64,000 nucleotides of DNA from Phaeobacter sp. 22II1-1F12B. GTDB lineage: Bacteria > Pseudomonadota > Alphaproteobacteria > Rhodobacterales > Rhodobacteraceae. The translations under genes and the position numbers were made by a program. The DNA lies in NCBI RefSeq assembly GCF_002210165.1, contig NZ_AQQP01000013.1:62001-126000 (forward strand). Reading direction: 5' to 3'. Shown here one piece after another: positions 10,422 to 19,697 of the stretch. Every line of letters begins with the position of its first letter. Position 1 is the first letter of the stretch. Under the pieces are notes generated by a model that did no database searches, had not been told where the DNA came from, and saw only the letters and a list, made by a program, of their open reading frames with translations.

Positions 10422-11543
10422 TCACTCCAGCTTTTCGGCTTGGTCCAGAATTTCGGCCTGATGCTCGCCCACTGCCGGGACGTGGCCCGCCGGATCACTC
10501 ATCCCAGCCATCGGCACCGGGAAGGCCATCACCTGGGCCGCGCCGGCTGAGCGCACCATCCCGCGCGCCTTGAGCTGCGGGTCCCGGGCCAGATCCTCCA
10601 GCCCGTTGACCGGGGCGAAGGGAACATCCTCGGCCTCGAAGATCTCCGCCCAATGCGCATAGGGACGCGCGGCGATCAGCGGGGTCAGGGCGGCGCGGAT
10701 ATCATCCGTGCGGTCGGTGCGTGCGGCGAAGTCGTCAAGCGCAGGATCGTCGAAGCCCGTCATCCCGGTGGCACGGATCAGGCGGCGGAAGAAATGCGTC
10801 TCGATCGCGCCGATGGTGATGTATTTACCGTCGGCGGTCGCGAAGATACCATAGGCGGCGCGGCGCAGGATATCGGCCTTTGTGATCTCGCGCCCGGCCT
10901 GGCGTCCGGCGTCCCACACACCGTAGCGCGGGGCGACCCAGCTGGCCAGCGCGTCGGTGATCGCCACGTCCAGATACTGGCCCCGCCCCGTGGCGTCGCG
11001 TCCGTGCAACGCAGCAAGAATGGTGATGATGGCATACATGGCTGCCGAGAGATCCCCGATCGGCACGCCCGTCGTGTATTCAGGCGGTCCGTCGGGCGCG
11101 CCCGAGATCGCCACCGCGCCCGCCATCGCCGCGTAGTTCAGATCATGCCCCGGCCAGTCGCGCGCCGGCCCGGTCTGACCATAGCCGCTGACCGAACAGT
11201 AGACGAGGCCGGGATTGAGCGCCGAAAGCGTCTCATAGTCGATGCCCAGCCGCGCGGTCACGCCCGGGCGATAACCCTCGATCACGACGTCCGCCCGTTT
11301 GGCCAGCCGCAGGAAAGCCGCGCGGTCTGTGTCATCCTTTAGGTTCAGGGCGATGCTTTTCTTGCCGCGGTTCACGGCGGCAAAGAGGCCGGGGAACATG
11401 GCGCGCGCGGCGTCGCCCGCAGGACGTTCGACCTTGATGACCTCGGCCCCCATCTCGGCCAGTTGCTGCGTTGCATAGGGCCCAGGCAGAAGCTCGGTCA
11501 GATCGAGAACGCGAAGCCCCGAAAGCGGTGCAGTGCCGGTCAT
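10422..11543 (-). CDS. CaiB/BaiF family CoA-transferase
   Basis: A 373-residue class III CoA-transferase: LSGLRVLDLTELLPGPYATQ, MGAEVIKVERPAGD, NRGKKSIALNLK, and probable catalytic Asp164 in GVPIGDLSA. The start is ATG 11543, forming ATGA with the stop of the citryl-CoA lyase-like gene. The frame is open 17 codons further upstream, but that part is a shadow of the preceding gene. The operon also carries an AMP-forming and an ADP-forming CoA ligase. The transferase may therefore move CoA between a product and the incoming substrate rather than be the only activation step (inference). Confidence 0.9.
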   Translation of the reverse strand: MTGTAPLSGLRVLDLTELLPGPYATQQLAEMGAEVIKVERPAGDAARAMFPGLFAAVNRGKKSIALNLKDDTDRAAFLRLAKRADVVIEGYRPGVTARLGIDYETLSALNPGLVYCSVSGYGQTGPARDWPGHDLNYAAMAGAVAISGAPDGPPEYTTGVPIGDLSAAMYAIITILAALHGRDATGRGQYLDVAITDALASWVAPRYGVWDAGRQAGREITKADILRRAAYGIFATADGKYITIGAIETHFFRRLIRATGMTGFDDPALDDFAARTDRTDDIRAALTPLIAARPYAHWAEIFEAEDVPFAPVNGLEDLARDPQLKARGMVRSAGAAQVMAFPVPMAGMSDPAGHVPAVGEHQAEILDQAEKLE

Positions 11544-12358
11544 TTTTGCTCTCCTGTGCTGTCTGCGCGGTCCGGGTCGGCAATCCCGGCGCATTCCGCC
11601 GAGTCGTCCTGTTCCAGGATCATGTCCCAGATCTTCTGACCCTGCGGATTTTCGAGCTCTTCCATCAGATGCGCCAGAAGCCCGGCGGATCGGCCAATCA
11701 GGGCGAAGGCCCGCGCCCAGATCGGGGCAAGCCCCATGTCCGAAACGGTGGCCCCGACCGCGCCGGCGGCGTTGATGGGCAGCAGACGTCCATATTCCTC
11801 GCGGGCGGCGGCCTCGACGGCCGCCATGAAGCGCCAGTGCCGCCCGTCGAACCCATTCTCGCCGGCGATCCGGCGCAGGACCGGCGTGCGGGGGTCGCCG
11901 TCGACATGGATCGGATGACCGAGGCCTGGCACGATCCGGCGCGCCGCGCGAAAGGCGCGCACGGCCTCTTGCGCGCGGGCGGCATAGGCTGCGTCGTCGT
12001 CGCTGTCGGACAGCTCGCCGATCTCGTCGCGGGTAAAGGCCGCGGCGTTCTGCATGGTGCCGAGAAAATGGTTCCCCGCGCCCAGCAAGCCCGCGGCCAC
12101 CGCACCCTGAAGCGATTCCGGCGCGCCGAGAATGGTCATCCGCGCGGCGATGGCGCTGGGGGTAAGGCCGTGATCGGTGGCGGTGACGATGATCGCGTTG
12201 GTCATCGCGCGGGTGCGGGCATCCGGCTCTTTCCCCGTGGCGGTGAAATAGATCATGTCGACGAAATCCATCTTGCCCAGGATCTCATCGGCCAGATCGC
12301 GCCCGCGCACATAGATGCGGTCGCGGGTGGTGAAACCGATGTCCGTCTTTACCGTCAT
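11540..12358 (-). CDS. Citryl-CoA lyase-like protein (citrate synthase fold)
   Basis: A 272-residue protein matching the short citrate-synthase-fold family that includes citryl-CoA lyase and the C-terminal part of ATP-citrate lyase. Visible marks are TATDHGLTPSAIAAR (with the conserved His), GAVAAGLLGAGNHFLG and VPGLGHPIHVDGDPRTPVL. The family cleaves or forms citryl-CoA-type tertiary alcohols: a 3-hydroxy-3-carboxyacyl-CoA gives acetyl-CoA plus a 2-oxo acid. It overlaps both neighbours by four bases. With a CoA-transferase and a MaoC hydratase in the same operon, the set recalls the activation, hydration and lyase logic of itaconate or citramalate breakdown. The substrate is inference. Confidence 0.8.
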   Translation of the reverse strand: MTVKTDIGFTTRDRIYVRGRDLADEILGKMDFVDMIYFTATGKEPDARTRAMTNAIIVTATDHGLTPSAIAARMTILGAPESLQGAVAAGLLGAGNHFLGTMQNAAAFTRDEIGELSDSDDDAAYAARAQEAVRAFRAARRIVPGLGHPIHVDGDPRTPVLRRIAGENGFDGRHWRFMAAVEAAAREEYGRLLPINAAGAVGATVSDMGLAPIWARAFALIGRSAGLLAHLMEELENPQGQKIWDMILEQDDSAECAGIADPDRADSTGEQK

Positions 12359-14466
12359 TGCCTTGCCTTTCCTTCTATCTCGGTCGGAGCGCGCAGGATC
12401 ACCGCGTCAAGCACCGTCGCACCCGCCGGACCGGCGCGCACCGGATTGAGATCCATCTCCGCGATGTCGCCGCGCGCACCCAGGGCGGCCAGGATCACGA
12501 GAAGATCGGCCAGCGCGCCCAGATCGGCGCCGGGGCGGCCGCGCAGCGGACCCAGCAGTGCGCGTCCGCGGATCTCGTCGATCATCGCCAGCGCCTCGTC
12601 CCGCCCAAAGGGCGCGGCGCGGTGCGTGACGTCAGAAAGCGCCTCGACCATCACGCCGCCGAGGCCGAAGCTCACCACCGGGCCGAACACCGGATCGCGG
12701 TGCAGTCCCGCCATCACCTCGACGCCCGGCCCCTGTTCCATGCGCTCAACCAGAGCGCGCTCCAGCCTGTGCCCCTGTGCTGAAAGCGATGTCATCATCG
12801 CGCCCCAGGCCGCCGCCAGCGCCTGCTCATCCATCAGCCCGACGGCCACGGCCCCGGCTTCGGTCTTGTGCAGAAGACCGGGCACCAGCGCCTTGAGCAC
12901 CACCGGAAAGCCGATCCCGCGCGCCGCCTCGCCTGCCTGTCTGGCACTGGTCACGACCCGTCCTTCGGGCACGGTCAGACCCAGGTCGGCCAGCACCGCC
13001 TTGGCGGCAGCCTCGTCAAGCTCGCCGGGCGGAAATGCGGGTAGAGCAAGCGTGGAGGTCCCCGAGGGGCTCCAGTCGCCGCGCCAGATCAGCCGCTTCA
13101 ACGCCGTCACTGCCTTGCCGAGGCTGCGAAAAGGCGCCAGCCCTGCCGCGTTCAGCGTGGCATAGCCAGCGGCGCGATGCCCGCTCATCCAGACCGGCAG
13201 GAGCAGAGCCGGGCTGTCCGGCGCCAGCGCGACCATGTCGTCGGCGGACCGGTCGGTGATCGGGCCGTAGTCGGCGGGAATCGGCAGAAGCACAACATCG
13301 GTGGCCGGGTCCCGCGCCACCAGCGACAGGCAATCGCGGTTGAGCTTGTCTTGGGTGAAGACCTGGGTGGTCAGGTCCACCGGGTTATCGACCGCCGCAT
13401 AAGACGGGGCCAGCGCACGCAACCCCGCGCGGGTGCCGGGGGCCAGTTCGGACAGGATCAGCCCGGCGCTGCCCACCATATCGGCGGCCAGCGCCGCTGT
13501 GCCACCCGAGAAGGAATAGACGCAGATCCCCCGCCGCGGGGCGATGCCGACGCGCTCGAACAGCGCCACCGTATCGATCAATTCGTCCAGATCCTCCACC
13601 TCGACGATGCCATGCTGGCGAAACAGTGCCGAGGTGACCGCCGCCGATCCGGCAAGCGCGGCGGTGTGCGAACGGGTGGCAGCAACGCCATAGTCCGACT
13701 TGCCCACCTTCATCGCCACCACCGGCTTGCCGGCGCGAGCAGCGGCGCGGGCAGCTGCCAGAAAGCGCGGCCCGTCGCGGAAGCCTTCGGCGAGAAGGGC
13801 GATTACCTTTATGTCGGGATCGCCCACCATGTGGTACACGACATCGGCCATGGTCAGGTCGGCTTCGTTGCCGGTAGAGCACCACAGGCCAACGCCGATA
13901 CCCCGTTCGCTTGCCTGGATGAAGGCGCGGCCAAGTCCGCCGCCCTGGGTGACAAGCCCAATGCCGCCGCCCAGCGTGTCGTTCTTGAATACCGGTGAAA
14001 AGGTCAGCCCAAGGCGGCGGTTGATGTTGCTCAGCCCTGGCGAGTTCGGCCCGTAGATGCGCATCCCGCTTTGCCGGGCGATTTCAGCCATCTCGGCTTC
14101 GACGGCACGGCCCTCATCCCCGGTTTCGCCAAAGCCAGAGGTGAAGACCACCGCAAACCCCGTTCCTGCTGCCGCGCAATCGCGCAAGGCGCCCACCACC
14201 GCATCGGCTGGAAGGCACACCACCGCCACATCGACGGGGCCAGGCAAGGCCGACATTGCAGAATAGGCGCGCAAACCATGCACCCTTTCACGCCCGGGGT
14301 TGACCGGAAAGATCTGCCCATCGAAGTCGGAATGCTCGGCAAGGTTCAGCAAGGTGTCGCTGCCCACGCTACGGGGCCTTTCACTGGCGCCCAGGATCGC
14401 CACGCTGCGTGGCGACAAGAGCCGCGAAAGATCGGGAAAGTCGCGGGCGACCACCGGCTCAGCCAC
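12355..14466 (-). CDS. ADP-forming acyl-CoA synthetase (fused alpha and beta)
   Basis: About 703 residues joining an NDP-forming acyl-CoA synthetase alpha part (CoA-binding Rossmann domain with AILGASERPRSVG; succinyl-CoA ligase-like domain with the SHTAALAG segment expected to carry the phosphohistidine) to a C-terminal ATP-grasp beta part (VLKALVPGLLHKTEAGAVAVG, MDLNPVRAG). Such enzymes interconvert acid + CoA + ATP and acyl-CoA + ADP + Pi. I start it at GTG 14466, just before VAEPVVARDFPDLSRLLSP. The longer frame to 14523 runs inside the upstream MaoC gene and its extra residues look like shadow translation. It overlaps that gene by eight bases. Confidence 0.87.
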   Translation of the reverse strand: MAEPVVARDFPDLSRLLSPRSVAILGASERPRSVGSDTLLNLAEHSDFDGQIFPVNPGRERVHGLRAYSAMSALPGPVDVAVVCLPADAVVGALRDCAAAGTGFAVVFTSGFGETGDEGRAVEAEMAEIARQSGMRIYGPNSPGLSNINRRLGLTFSPVFKNDTLGGGIGLVTQGGGLGRAFIQASERGIGVGLWCSTGNEADLTMADVVYHMVGDPDIKVIALLAEGFRDGPRFLAAARAAARAGKPVVAMKVGKSDYGVAATRSHTAALAGSAAVTSALFRQHGIVEVEDLDELIDTVALFERVGIAPRRGICVYSFSGGTAALAADMVGSAGLILSELAPGTRAGLRALAPSYAAVDNPVDLTTQVFTQDKLNRDCLSLVARDPATDVVLLPIPADYGPITDRSADDMVALAPDSPALLLPVWMSGHRAAGYATLNAAGLAPFRSLGKAVTALKRLIWRGDWSPSGTSTLALPAFPPGELDEAAAKAVLADLGLTVPEGRVVTSARQAGEAARGIGFPVVLKALVPGLLHKTEAGAVAVGLMDEQALAAAWGAMMTSLSAQGHRLERALVERMEQGPGVEVMAGLHRDPVFGPVVSFGLGGVMVEALSDVTHRAAPFGRDEALAMIDEIRGRALLGPLRGRPGADLGALADLLVILAALGARGDIAEMDLNPVRAGPAGATVLDAVILRAPTEIEGKARQ

Positions 14467-14950
14467 CTTGCGGCGCCCGCCGGACGAGCAGTTTCCAGAC
14501 CCCTTCCACCACGGTTTCGCCACGCTGGTTGATGACCTCGCGCCGGAACGACAGGATGCCGCGTTCGGGTTTCGAAGTCTCGCGCTTCTCGGCTACGGTA
14601 ACGCGCACGCCAATCGTGTCGCCGATGAAGGTGGGGTTGGGAAAGCTGCACTGCATGTCGAGCAACCCCAGAAGCGAGGGTTCCAGGAACGTGTTCATCA
14701 GCATCCGCGTGGTCAGCCCGGACATCACCGACACCACCAGAAGCCCGTGCGCGATACGCTGGCCAAAGGCCGAATCGGCGGCATATTCGGCATCGACGTG
14801 CAGCCGGTTGAAGTCGCCTGACAGGCAGGCGAAATTAGCCACGTCGGCCTCGGTGATGGTACGGGTGGGGCTATCGAACTGGTCGCCTTCGTTCAGGTCC
14901 TCCCAGTAGAGTTGCTGGCCCTTGAGGGCCGAAAGATCGGGCCGTGTCAT
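14459..14950 (-). CDS. MaoC-family (R)-specific enoyl-CoA hydratase
   Basis: A 163-residue hot-dog protein with an intact hydratase-2 active site, SGDFNRLHVD (Asp46, His51), followed by FGQRIAHGLLVVSVMSG. It adds water to a 2-enoyl-CoA. Gene order (dehydrogenase and ligase before it, ADP ligase and lyase after) places it on the path from desaturated acyl-CoA to the hydroxyacyl-CoA used by the lyase-like protein. It overlaps the AMP-forming ligase by four bases. Of the three MaoC-fold proteins in the window it alone keeps both catalytic residues. Confidence 0.88.
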   Translation of the reverse strand: MTRPDLSALKGQQLYWEDLNEGDQFDSPTRTITEADVANFACLSGDFNRLHVDAEYAADSAFGQRIAHGLLVVSVMSGLTTRMLMNTFLEPSLLGLLDMQCSFPNPTFIGDTIGVRVTVAEKRETSKPERGILSFRREVINQRGETVVEGVWKLLVRRAPQGG

Positions 14951-16461
14951 TGGGTTTCCTCCTCTGGCAGCGCTAGCACTGCCTCTTTCAGTTCAGCCTT
15001 GAGAACGCGGCCGGTCAGGTTGCGCGGCACCGCCGTCATAAAGACCACGCGCCGCGGGCGCTTGTATCGGTCAAGCCGGGTTTCGGCATGGGCGATCACA
15101 TCGGCCGCTGTCAGCTGCGCGCCCGGCGCGGGCACGATCACTGCGCAGATCGCCTCGGTCCAGTGCGGATCGGGCAGGCCGATGCAATGCGCCTCGGCAA
15201 TCGCCGGGTGGCCGGCCAGCGCCTCCTCGATCTCGGGGGCGTAGACATTGATGCCGCCGCTCTTGATGATGTCGCGCTTGCGACCCGTGAACCAGAGCAG
15301 CCCTTCGTCGTCGATCCGGCCCAGATCGCCCACGGTCAGATAGTCGCCGCGCCGGGTTTCAGCGGTCAGCGCCTCATCCTTGTAATACCCGTCGTAGCGG
15401 CTTTCGCTGCGGGTGCAGATCTCGCCGACCTCGCCCTGCGGCACCTCGTTTCCATCGTCGTCCAGCAGTTTGAGTTCCACCCCGAAGAAGGGGCGGCCGA
15501 CGCAGTTGCCCGCAAGGTTGCGGCGCAGATCCCGAGCGGTCAGGTTGGCATAGGGTCCTGCTTCGCTGGAGGCGGCATAGATCATCAGCGCATCGCCGAA
15601 CTTGTCGAGCGCGGCACGCTTGAGGTCGAGATACATCTCGCCGCCGCCAGATTGCAAAGTCCCCAGCGACGACAGATCGGCGCTCGCGAACCCCTCGGCC
15701 TCGACCATCCGCTGGAGCATGGCGGGCAGCAGCATGGTGGCGGTCAGCCGCTCGTCTTCGATCAGCCGTAGCGCGGCGGCCCCGTCGAAGCGGCGCATCA
15801 GATAGACGCTGGCACCCAGATAAAGCGGCAGCAGCGTATAGGTGCAGCCGGCCGACAGGCAGATCGGCAGCGCCGACAGCGCCCGGTCGTCGGGGCGGAA
15901 ACGCTGCTCGATGGCGCGTTCCTCCATGCCGAAGAGACTGCGCAGCGCGCCCTTGGGCTTGCCGGTGGTCCCCGACGTGTGCAGCATGATCGTGGTGCCG
16001 TCCTGCCCTTGCGGCGGATCGGGCGGTGTGTCTGCCAGAAGGTCCGACAGGCGCGGCAGTCCTTGCGGGGCCCCGTCGCCGATGGTGACGATGTCGTCCA
16101 CCACGGTCCGGAACAGATCGGCATGATCCAGCGCCGCATCGCCCAGCAGCAGGGTTTTGCTGTCCGAGCGGGCAACCACATCGGCCATGACTTCGGGCGC
16201 GATGCGATAGTTGATCGGTGCGGGAATTGCGCCTAGCCCCGTCACCGCCACATAGGCGGCAAGGAAATCGGGATGATTTTCCGAGATCACCGCCACCTTG
16301 TCGCCCGGTCCGATGCCGCGCCGCGCCAGCACCGTCATCATCCGTTCCACCCGGTCAAGGAAATCCGTATAGGTCTGGCTCCTCCCCTCGAACACCACCG
16401 AGGGTTTCGTGGGGAACCGCCGCGCGTTCAACCTCAGGGCCTGGAGAAAGGTCATCGGCAT
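14947..16461 (-). CDS. AMP-forming acyl-CoA ligase
   Basis: A 504-residue ANL-superfamily enzyme that activates a carboxylic acid through an acyl-adenylate. The phosphate loop TSGTTGKPKG is at residues 162-171, the A8 hinge GRKRDIIKSGGINVYAPEIE is present, and the YDGYYKDEA region is normal. One detail is odd. The A10 motif reads NLTGRVLK, so Arg stands where the adenylation lysine (usually GK[IV]L) is expected. The codon is CGC. That lysine is needed for full adenylation in most relatives, so the enzyme may be slow, use the neighbouring Lys, or favour another half-reaction. Confidence 0.87.
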   Translation of the reverse strand: MPMTFLQALRLNARRFPTKPSVVFEGRSQTYTDFLDRVERMMTVLARRGIGPGDKVAVISENHPDFLAAYVAVTGLGAIPAPINYRIAPEVMADVVARSDSKTLLLGDAALDHADLFRTVVDDIVTIGDGAPQGLPRLSDLLADTPPDPPQGQDGTTIMLHTSGTTGKPKGALRSLFGMEERAIEQRFRPDDRALSALPICLSAGCTYTLLPLYLGASVYLMRRFDGAAALRLIEDERLTATMLLPAMLQRMVEAEGFASADLSSLGTLQSGGGEMYLDLKRAALDKFGDALMIYAASSEAGPYANLTARDLRRNLAGNCVGRPFFGVELKLLDDDGNEVPQGEVGEICTRSESRYDGYYKDEALTAETRRGDYLTVGDLGRIDDEGLLWFTGRKRDIIKSGGINVYAPEIEEALAGHPAIAEAHCIGLPDPHWTEAICAVIVPAPGAQLTAADVIAHAETRLDRYKRPRRVVFMTAVPRNLTGRVLKAELKEAVLALPEEETQ

Positions 16462-16471
16462 GGCCGCCTCC

Positions 16472-17644
16472 TCAGGTGAAGGCCGAGATCCCGAGAACCT
16501 CGCGCCCTATGATCAATGTCTGGATTTCCGATGTGCCTTCGGGGATCAGCCCGCCGCGCGTGTCGCGGAACAACCGTTCGACGGGGTAGTCGGTCGAATA
16601 GCCCAGCCCGCCGTGCGCCTGCAGCGCCATCGAGGCCACCTCATGCGCCGCCTCGCTGGCATAGAGCTTGGCAATCGAGCATTCCTTGCGCCCAGGCAGA
16701 CCCGCGTCCAGCGCTTGGGCGGCACGGTCAGTCAACGCGCGCGCCGCTTCGGTGCGGATGGTCATGTCGACGATCAGCTTCTGCACCAGCTGATAGCTTC
16801 CGATCACGTTGCCGAACTGCTTGCGCGTCTTGACGTAATCGGTGGACAGGTCCAACGACCGCTGCGCCGCGCCCACCGCGCCCGCCGCCACGTTGAGCCG
16901 GCCATAATTCAACCCCGTAAGGATCGCCTTGAGGCCCTTTCCCGCAGGACCCAACAGGTTTTCCTTTGGCACCTTTGCGTCTTGAAAGGCCAGCTGCGAT
17001 GTCGCGGTGGCCTTGATGAACATCGTGCCCACCCGCGAAGCTTCGAAATCGGTCTCCTCGAGGTCCACGATGAACAGACTCAGATCGCCATCACAGCCTT
17101 CCGTGAATGTCCGTGCCACCAGGATTCCGACCCGGCCGTTGACGCCGTTCGTCGTCCACAGCTTGCCGCCATTGATCAGCCAGTGGTCGCCCTTGTCCTC
17201 GGCGCGGGTCTGCACCGAGGCAACATCAGAGCCGTGGTCGGGTTCGGTGATCCCCACCCAGACCGGCATCTGGCCAGCCATGACGGGTTTCAGCCACTTT
17301 TCCTTCTGGCGCGCATCGCCCAGGTGGTGGAACAGTGCGATCACGATGTTCACGGTGTTGAGCAGAACCCGGAGTGAAAGCCAGCGGTATCCTGCTTCCT
17401 CCATCATCATCGCCCAGGTGCGATAGCTGAGGCCGTAGCCACCGGCCTCTTCCGAGAGAAGCCCGCCAAGATAGCCGAACTGGCGTAGCTCGCCCATTAT
17501 CGCCCAGGGCAGATCGCCCGTCGCCTCGCATTGCGAGATGCGCTCTTCGGTCAGCTCGCGCGCCATGAAGCCCCGGATGCTGTCTCGCAGCATCCGCGTC
17601 TCTTGATCCTCGACACAGGCGGAGGCCGGGACATGTTTAGCCAT
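16472..17644 (-). CDS. Acyl-CoA dehydrogenase
   Basis: A 390-residue acyl-CoA dehydrogenase with all domains: FGYLGGLLSEEAGGYGLSYR, the FAD-site segment VGITEPDHGSDVASV, NGGKLWTTNG and FGNVIGSYQLVQKLIVD. The catalytic Glu is in IPEGTSEIQ, the classical position. The start is ATG 17644, overlapping the end of the SDR gene by eight bases; the longer frame to 17743 is a shadow of that gene. Of the ten dehydrogenases in the window, only this one and the one at 9261-10415 carry the classical EGT glutamate, and both are in this operon. Confidence 0.92.
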   Translation of the reverse strand: MAKHVPASACVEDQETRMLRDSIRGFMARELTEERISQCEATGDLPWAIMGELRQFGYLGGLLSEEAGGYGLSYRTWAMMMEEAGYRWLSLRVLLNTVNIVIALFHHLGDARQKEKWLKPVMAGQMPVWVGITEPDHGSDVASVQTRAEDKGDHWLINGGKLWTTNGVNGRVGILVARTFTEGCDGDLSLFIVDLEETDFEASRVGTMFIKATATSQLAFQDAKVPKENLLGPAGKGLKAILTGLNYGRLNVAAGAVGAAQRSLDLSTDYVKTRKQFGNVIGSYQLVQKLIVDMTIRTEAARALTDRAAQALDAGLPGRKECSIAKLYASEAAHEVASMALQAHGGLGYSTDYPVERLFRDTRGGLIPEGTSEIQTLIIGREVLGISAFT

Positions 17645-18386
17645 ATCGCCCCCCGGTGATGTGAAGCGTCTCGCCCGAGATGTATTCCGCCGCATCCGAG
17701 GCGAGGAACACCACGCCGTTGGCGATGTCGCGTTCGTTGCCAAGGCGCTGCACGGTATTCATTGCCAGAGCGCGCGACTTTATCCGGTCGTAGTTTGGAA
17801 GCGCCTCGATCATCTCGGTGGCGATGAACCCCGGCGCGATGGCATTTACGGTGACATTGAAGCGCCCCTGTTCCATCCCCAGCGCCCGGGTGAAGCCGAT
17901 GATGCCGGCCTTGGCGGCGGCATAGTTGGTCTGTCCCGGATTGCCGAGATAGGCGCGAGAGGAGATGTTGATCACCCGGCCCCACTTCTGTTCCATGAAG
18001 TACGGCACCACGGCGCGCGAGCAGGTATAGGCACCCTTCAGGATCACGCCCACAACAGCGTCCCAGTCCTGTTCGGGCATCTTGGTGATGTAGTTGTCGC
18101 GCGGAAATCCGGCATTGTTGACCAGGATGTGGACGGCGCCAAATGCTTCGATCGTGCGCGAGACGAGGGCTTCGACCTGTGCCTCGTTCGTGACATCGCA
18201 GACCACGCCGATCGCGTCGTATCCGTCGGCCTCAAGAGCGGCGCGGGTGGCTTCTGTGGTTTCGGGGTCGATATCGGTGATCACCACCTTCGCCCCCTCT
18301 TCGGCCAGCGCGCGGGCGGTCACTGCGCCGATCCCGCGACCCGATCCGGTGACGATAGCCACCTTGTCCTTTAGTCCCAGTTCCAA
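17637..18386 (-). CDS. Short-chain dehydrogenase/reductase (FabG-like)
   Basis: A 249-residue classical SDR. The nucleotide motif TGSGRGIG is at residues 14-21 and NNAG near 90. The catalytic set is Ser in INISSR and Tyr/Lys in NYAAAK, with LHITGG at the C-terminus. Asp after the second strand (TDID) suggests NAD(H) preference. It probably oxidises a 3-hydroxyacyl-CoA or a similar alcohol made by the operon. It sits 19 bases after the dctM gene and overlaps the following dehydrogenase. Confidence 0.9.
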   Translation of the reverse strand: MELGLKDKVAIVTGSGRGIGAVTARALAEEGAKVVITDIDPETTEATRAALEADGYDAIGVVCDVTNEAQVEALVSRTIEAFGAVHILVNNAGFPRDNYITKMPEQDWDAVVGVILKGAYTCSRAVVPYFMEQKWGRVINISSRAYLGNPGQTNYAAAKAGIIGFTRALGMEQGRFNVTVNAIAPGFIATEMIEALPNYDRIKSRALAMNTVQRLGNERDIANGVVFLASDAAEYISGETLHITGGRYG

Positions 18387-18405
18387 GTTACGCTCCTTCA
18401 GGTTG

Positions 18406-19695
18406 TCAGTATTCGCCCGAGAACACGGTTACGATCTCGGGAAAGAATGCGATCAGGGCCAAGACCGCGAACTCGGCCAGCACGAAAGGCAGCACCCCGA
18501 CAAAGACCCGTTTAAGAGGTACGCCGGTGATCGAGCTGGCGACGAAAACGTTCATTCCGATTGGGGGGGTAATCAGCCCGATTTCGACCGTTTTGGTCAC
18601 CAGGATGCCGAACCAGATCGGCGAATAGCCAAGCTCCATGACCATTGGAAAGACGATCGGCATGGTCAGGATCAGGATCGCCAGCTGATCCATCACGCAG
18701 CCCAGCAGGATGTAGATCAGGATCAGGATTAAAATCACCACGCCCGGCCCGATCTCAAGCCCTTGCACGTACGAAACCAGCGCCTGCGGTGCCATGGTCA
18801 GGGTGACAAAATAGCCGAAAATGTGCGCCCCGATAATAATGGTGAAGATCATTGCAGTCGGGCGCGTTGTACGTTCGAGCGCCCCCATGAATTCGCGCCA
18901 GCCCATACGTCTGAGCAACACGGCGGCAATCATGATCGCGCCAAAGCAGCCGACCGCGGCGGCTTCGGTCACGGTGACAGCGCCAGAATAAATCCCGGCC
19001 ACGACAAAGACGAACAGCAGAACCACCGGCCAGATGTCGCGCAGTGACGCGAAGCGCTCACGCCACCCATGGCTTTGCACTGGTGGCGCCAGATCGCGGT
19101 TCAGCGTCGCCCAGACCATCGTGATCCCGGCAAAGCTGAGCGCGGTAATGAGACCCGGCAGAATGCCGGCAATGAACAGCCCGCCGATCGAGGTTTCGGT
19201 GATGATACCGTAAACCATCAGCACAACCGAAGGCGGGATCATGATCGACAACGTCCCGGCGGCCGCAACCGTGCCTACGATCATGCCGCGGTCATAGCCA
19301 TATTTCTCAGCCTCGGGCGCGACGGTGCGCGCCATCGTGGCCGTCGCCGCGGTGGACGAGCCCGAAACCGCCCCGAAGCCTGCGCTGGTAAAGACCGTGG
19401 CCACGGCCAGTCCGCCGGGCAAATGGCCCACCCACCTGTTGGCGGCGCGGAACATGTCCGACGAAATCCGACTGGCCGACAGGATCTCGGCCATCAAGAT
19501 GAACAAGGGAATGGCGGTCAACAGCCAAGAGGCGGTGTTGCGATACGGGGCCACCGACAGGATGCCGAGCGCCAGATTGAGCCCGCCGATCAGATACAGG
19601 CCGACGGTGCCGGCGATGCCCATCGCGAAGCCTATCGGCATCCCGACGACGAGAAGCCCCGCCAGCAATAGCGACACAGGTGCAAGAAATTCCAT
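18406..19695 (-). CDS. TRAP transporter large permease (DctM type)
   Basis: A 429-residue polytopic membrane protein with the DctM pattern: AIPLFILMAEILSASRIS, FGAVSGSSTAATATMAR, IPPSVVLMVYGIITETS, LGCVMDQLAILILT and LITPPIGMNVFV. It lies two bases after dctQ in the same transcript. It should form the channel of the importer that feeds the catabolic genes downstream. Confidence 0.93.
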   Translation of the reverse strand: MEFLAPVSLLLAGLLVVGMPIGFAMGIAGTVGLYLIGGLNLALGILSVAPYRNTASWLLTAIPLFILMAEILSASRISSDMFRAANRWVGHLPGGLAVATVFTSAGFGAVSGSSTAATATMARTVAPEAEKYGYDRGMIVGTVAAAGTLSIMIPPSVVLMVYGIITETSIGGLFIAGILPGLITALSFAGITMVWATLNRDLAPPVQSHGWRERFASLRDIWPVVLLFVFVVAGIYSGAVTVTEAAAVGCFGAIMIAAVLLRRMGWREFMGALERTTRPTAMIFTIIIGAHIFGYFVTLTMAPQALVSYVQGLEIGPGVVILILILIYILLGCVMDQLAILILTMPIVFPMVMELGYSPIWFGILVTKTVEIGLITPPIGMNVFVASSITGVPLKRVFVGVLPFVLAEFAVLALIAFFPEIVTVFSGEY

Positions 19696-19697
19696 AC

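Noticed and set aside
11471-13165. A 564-codon plus-strand frame across the CoA-transferase, lyase-like and ligase genes.
   Set aside because: It crosses three conserved minus-strand genes and its sequence is arginine/proline-rich shadow translation.
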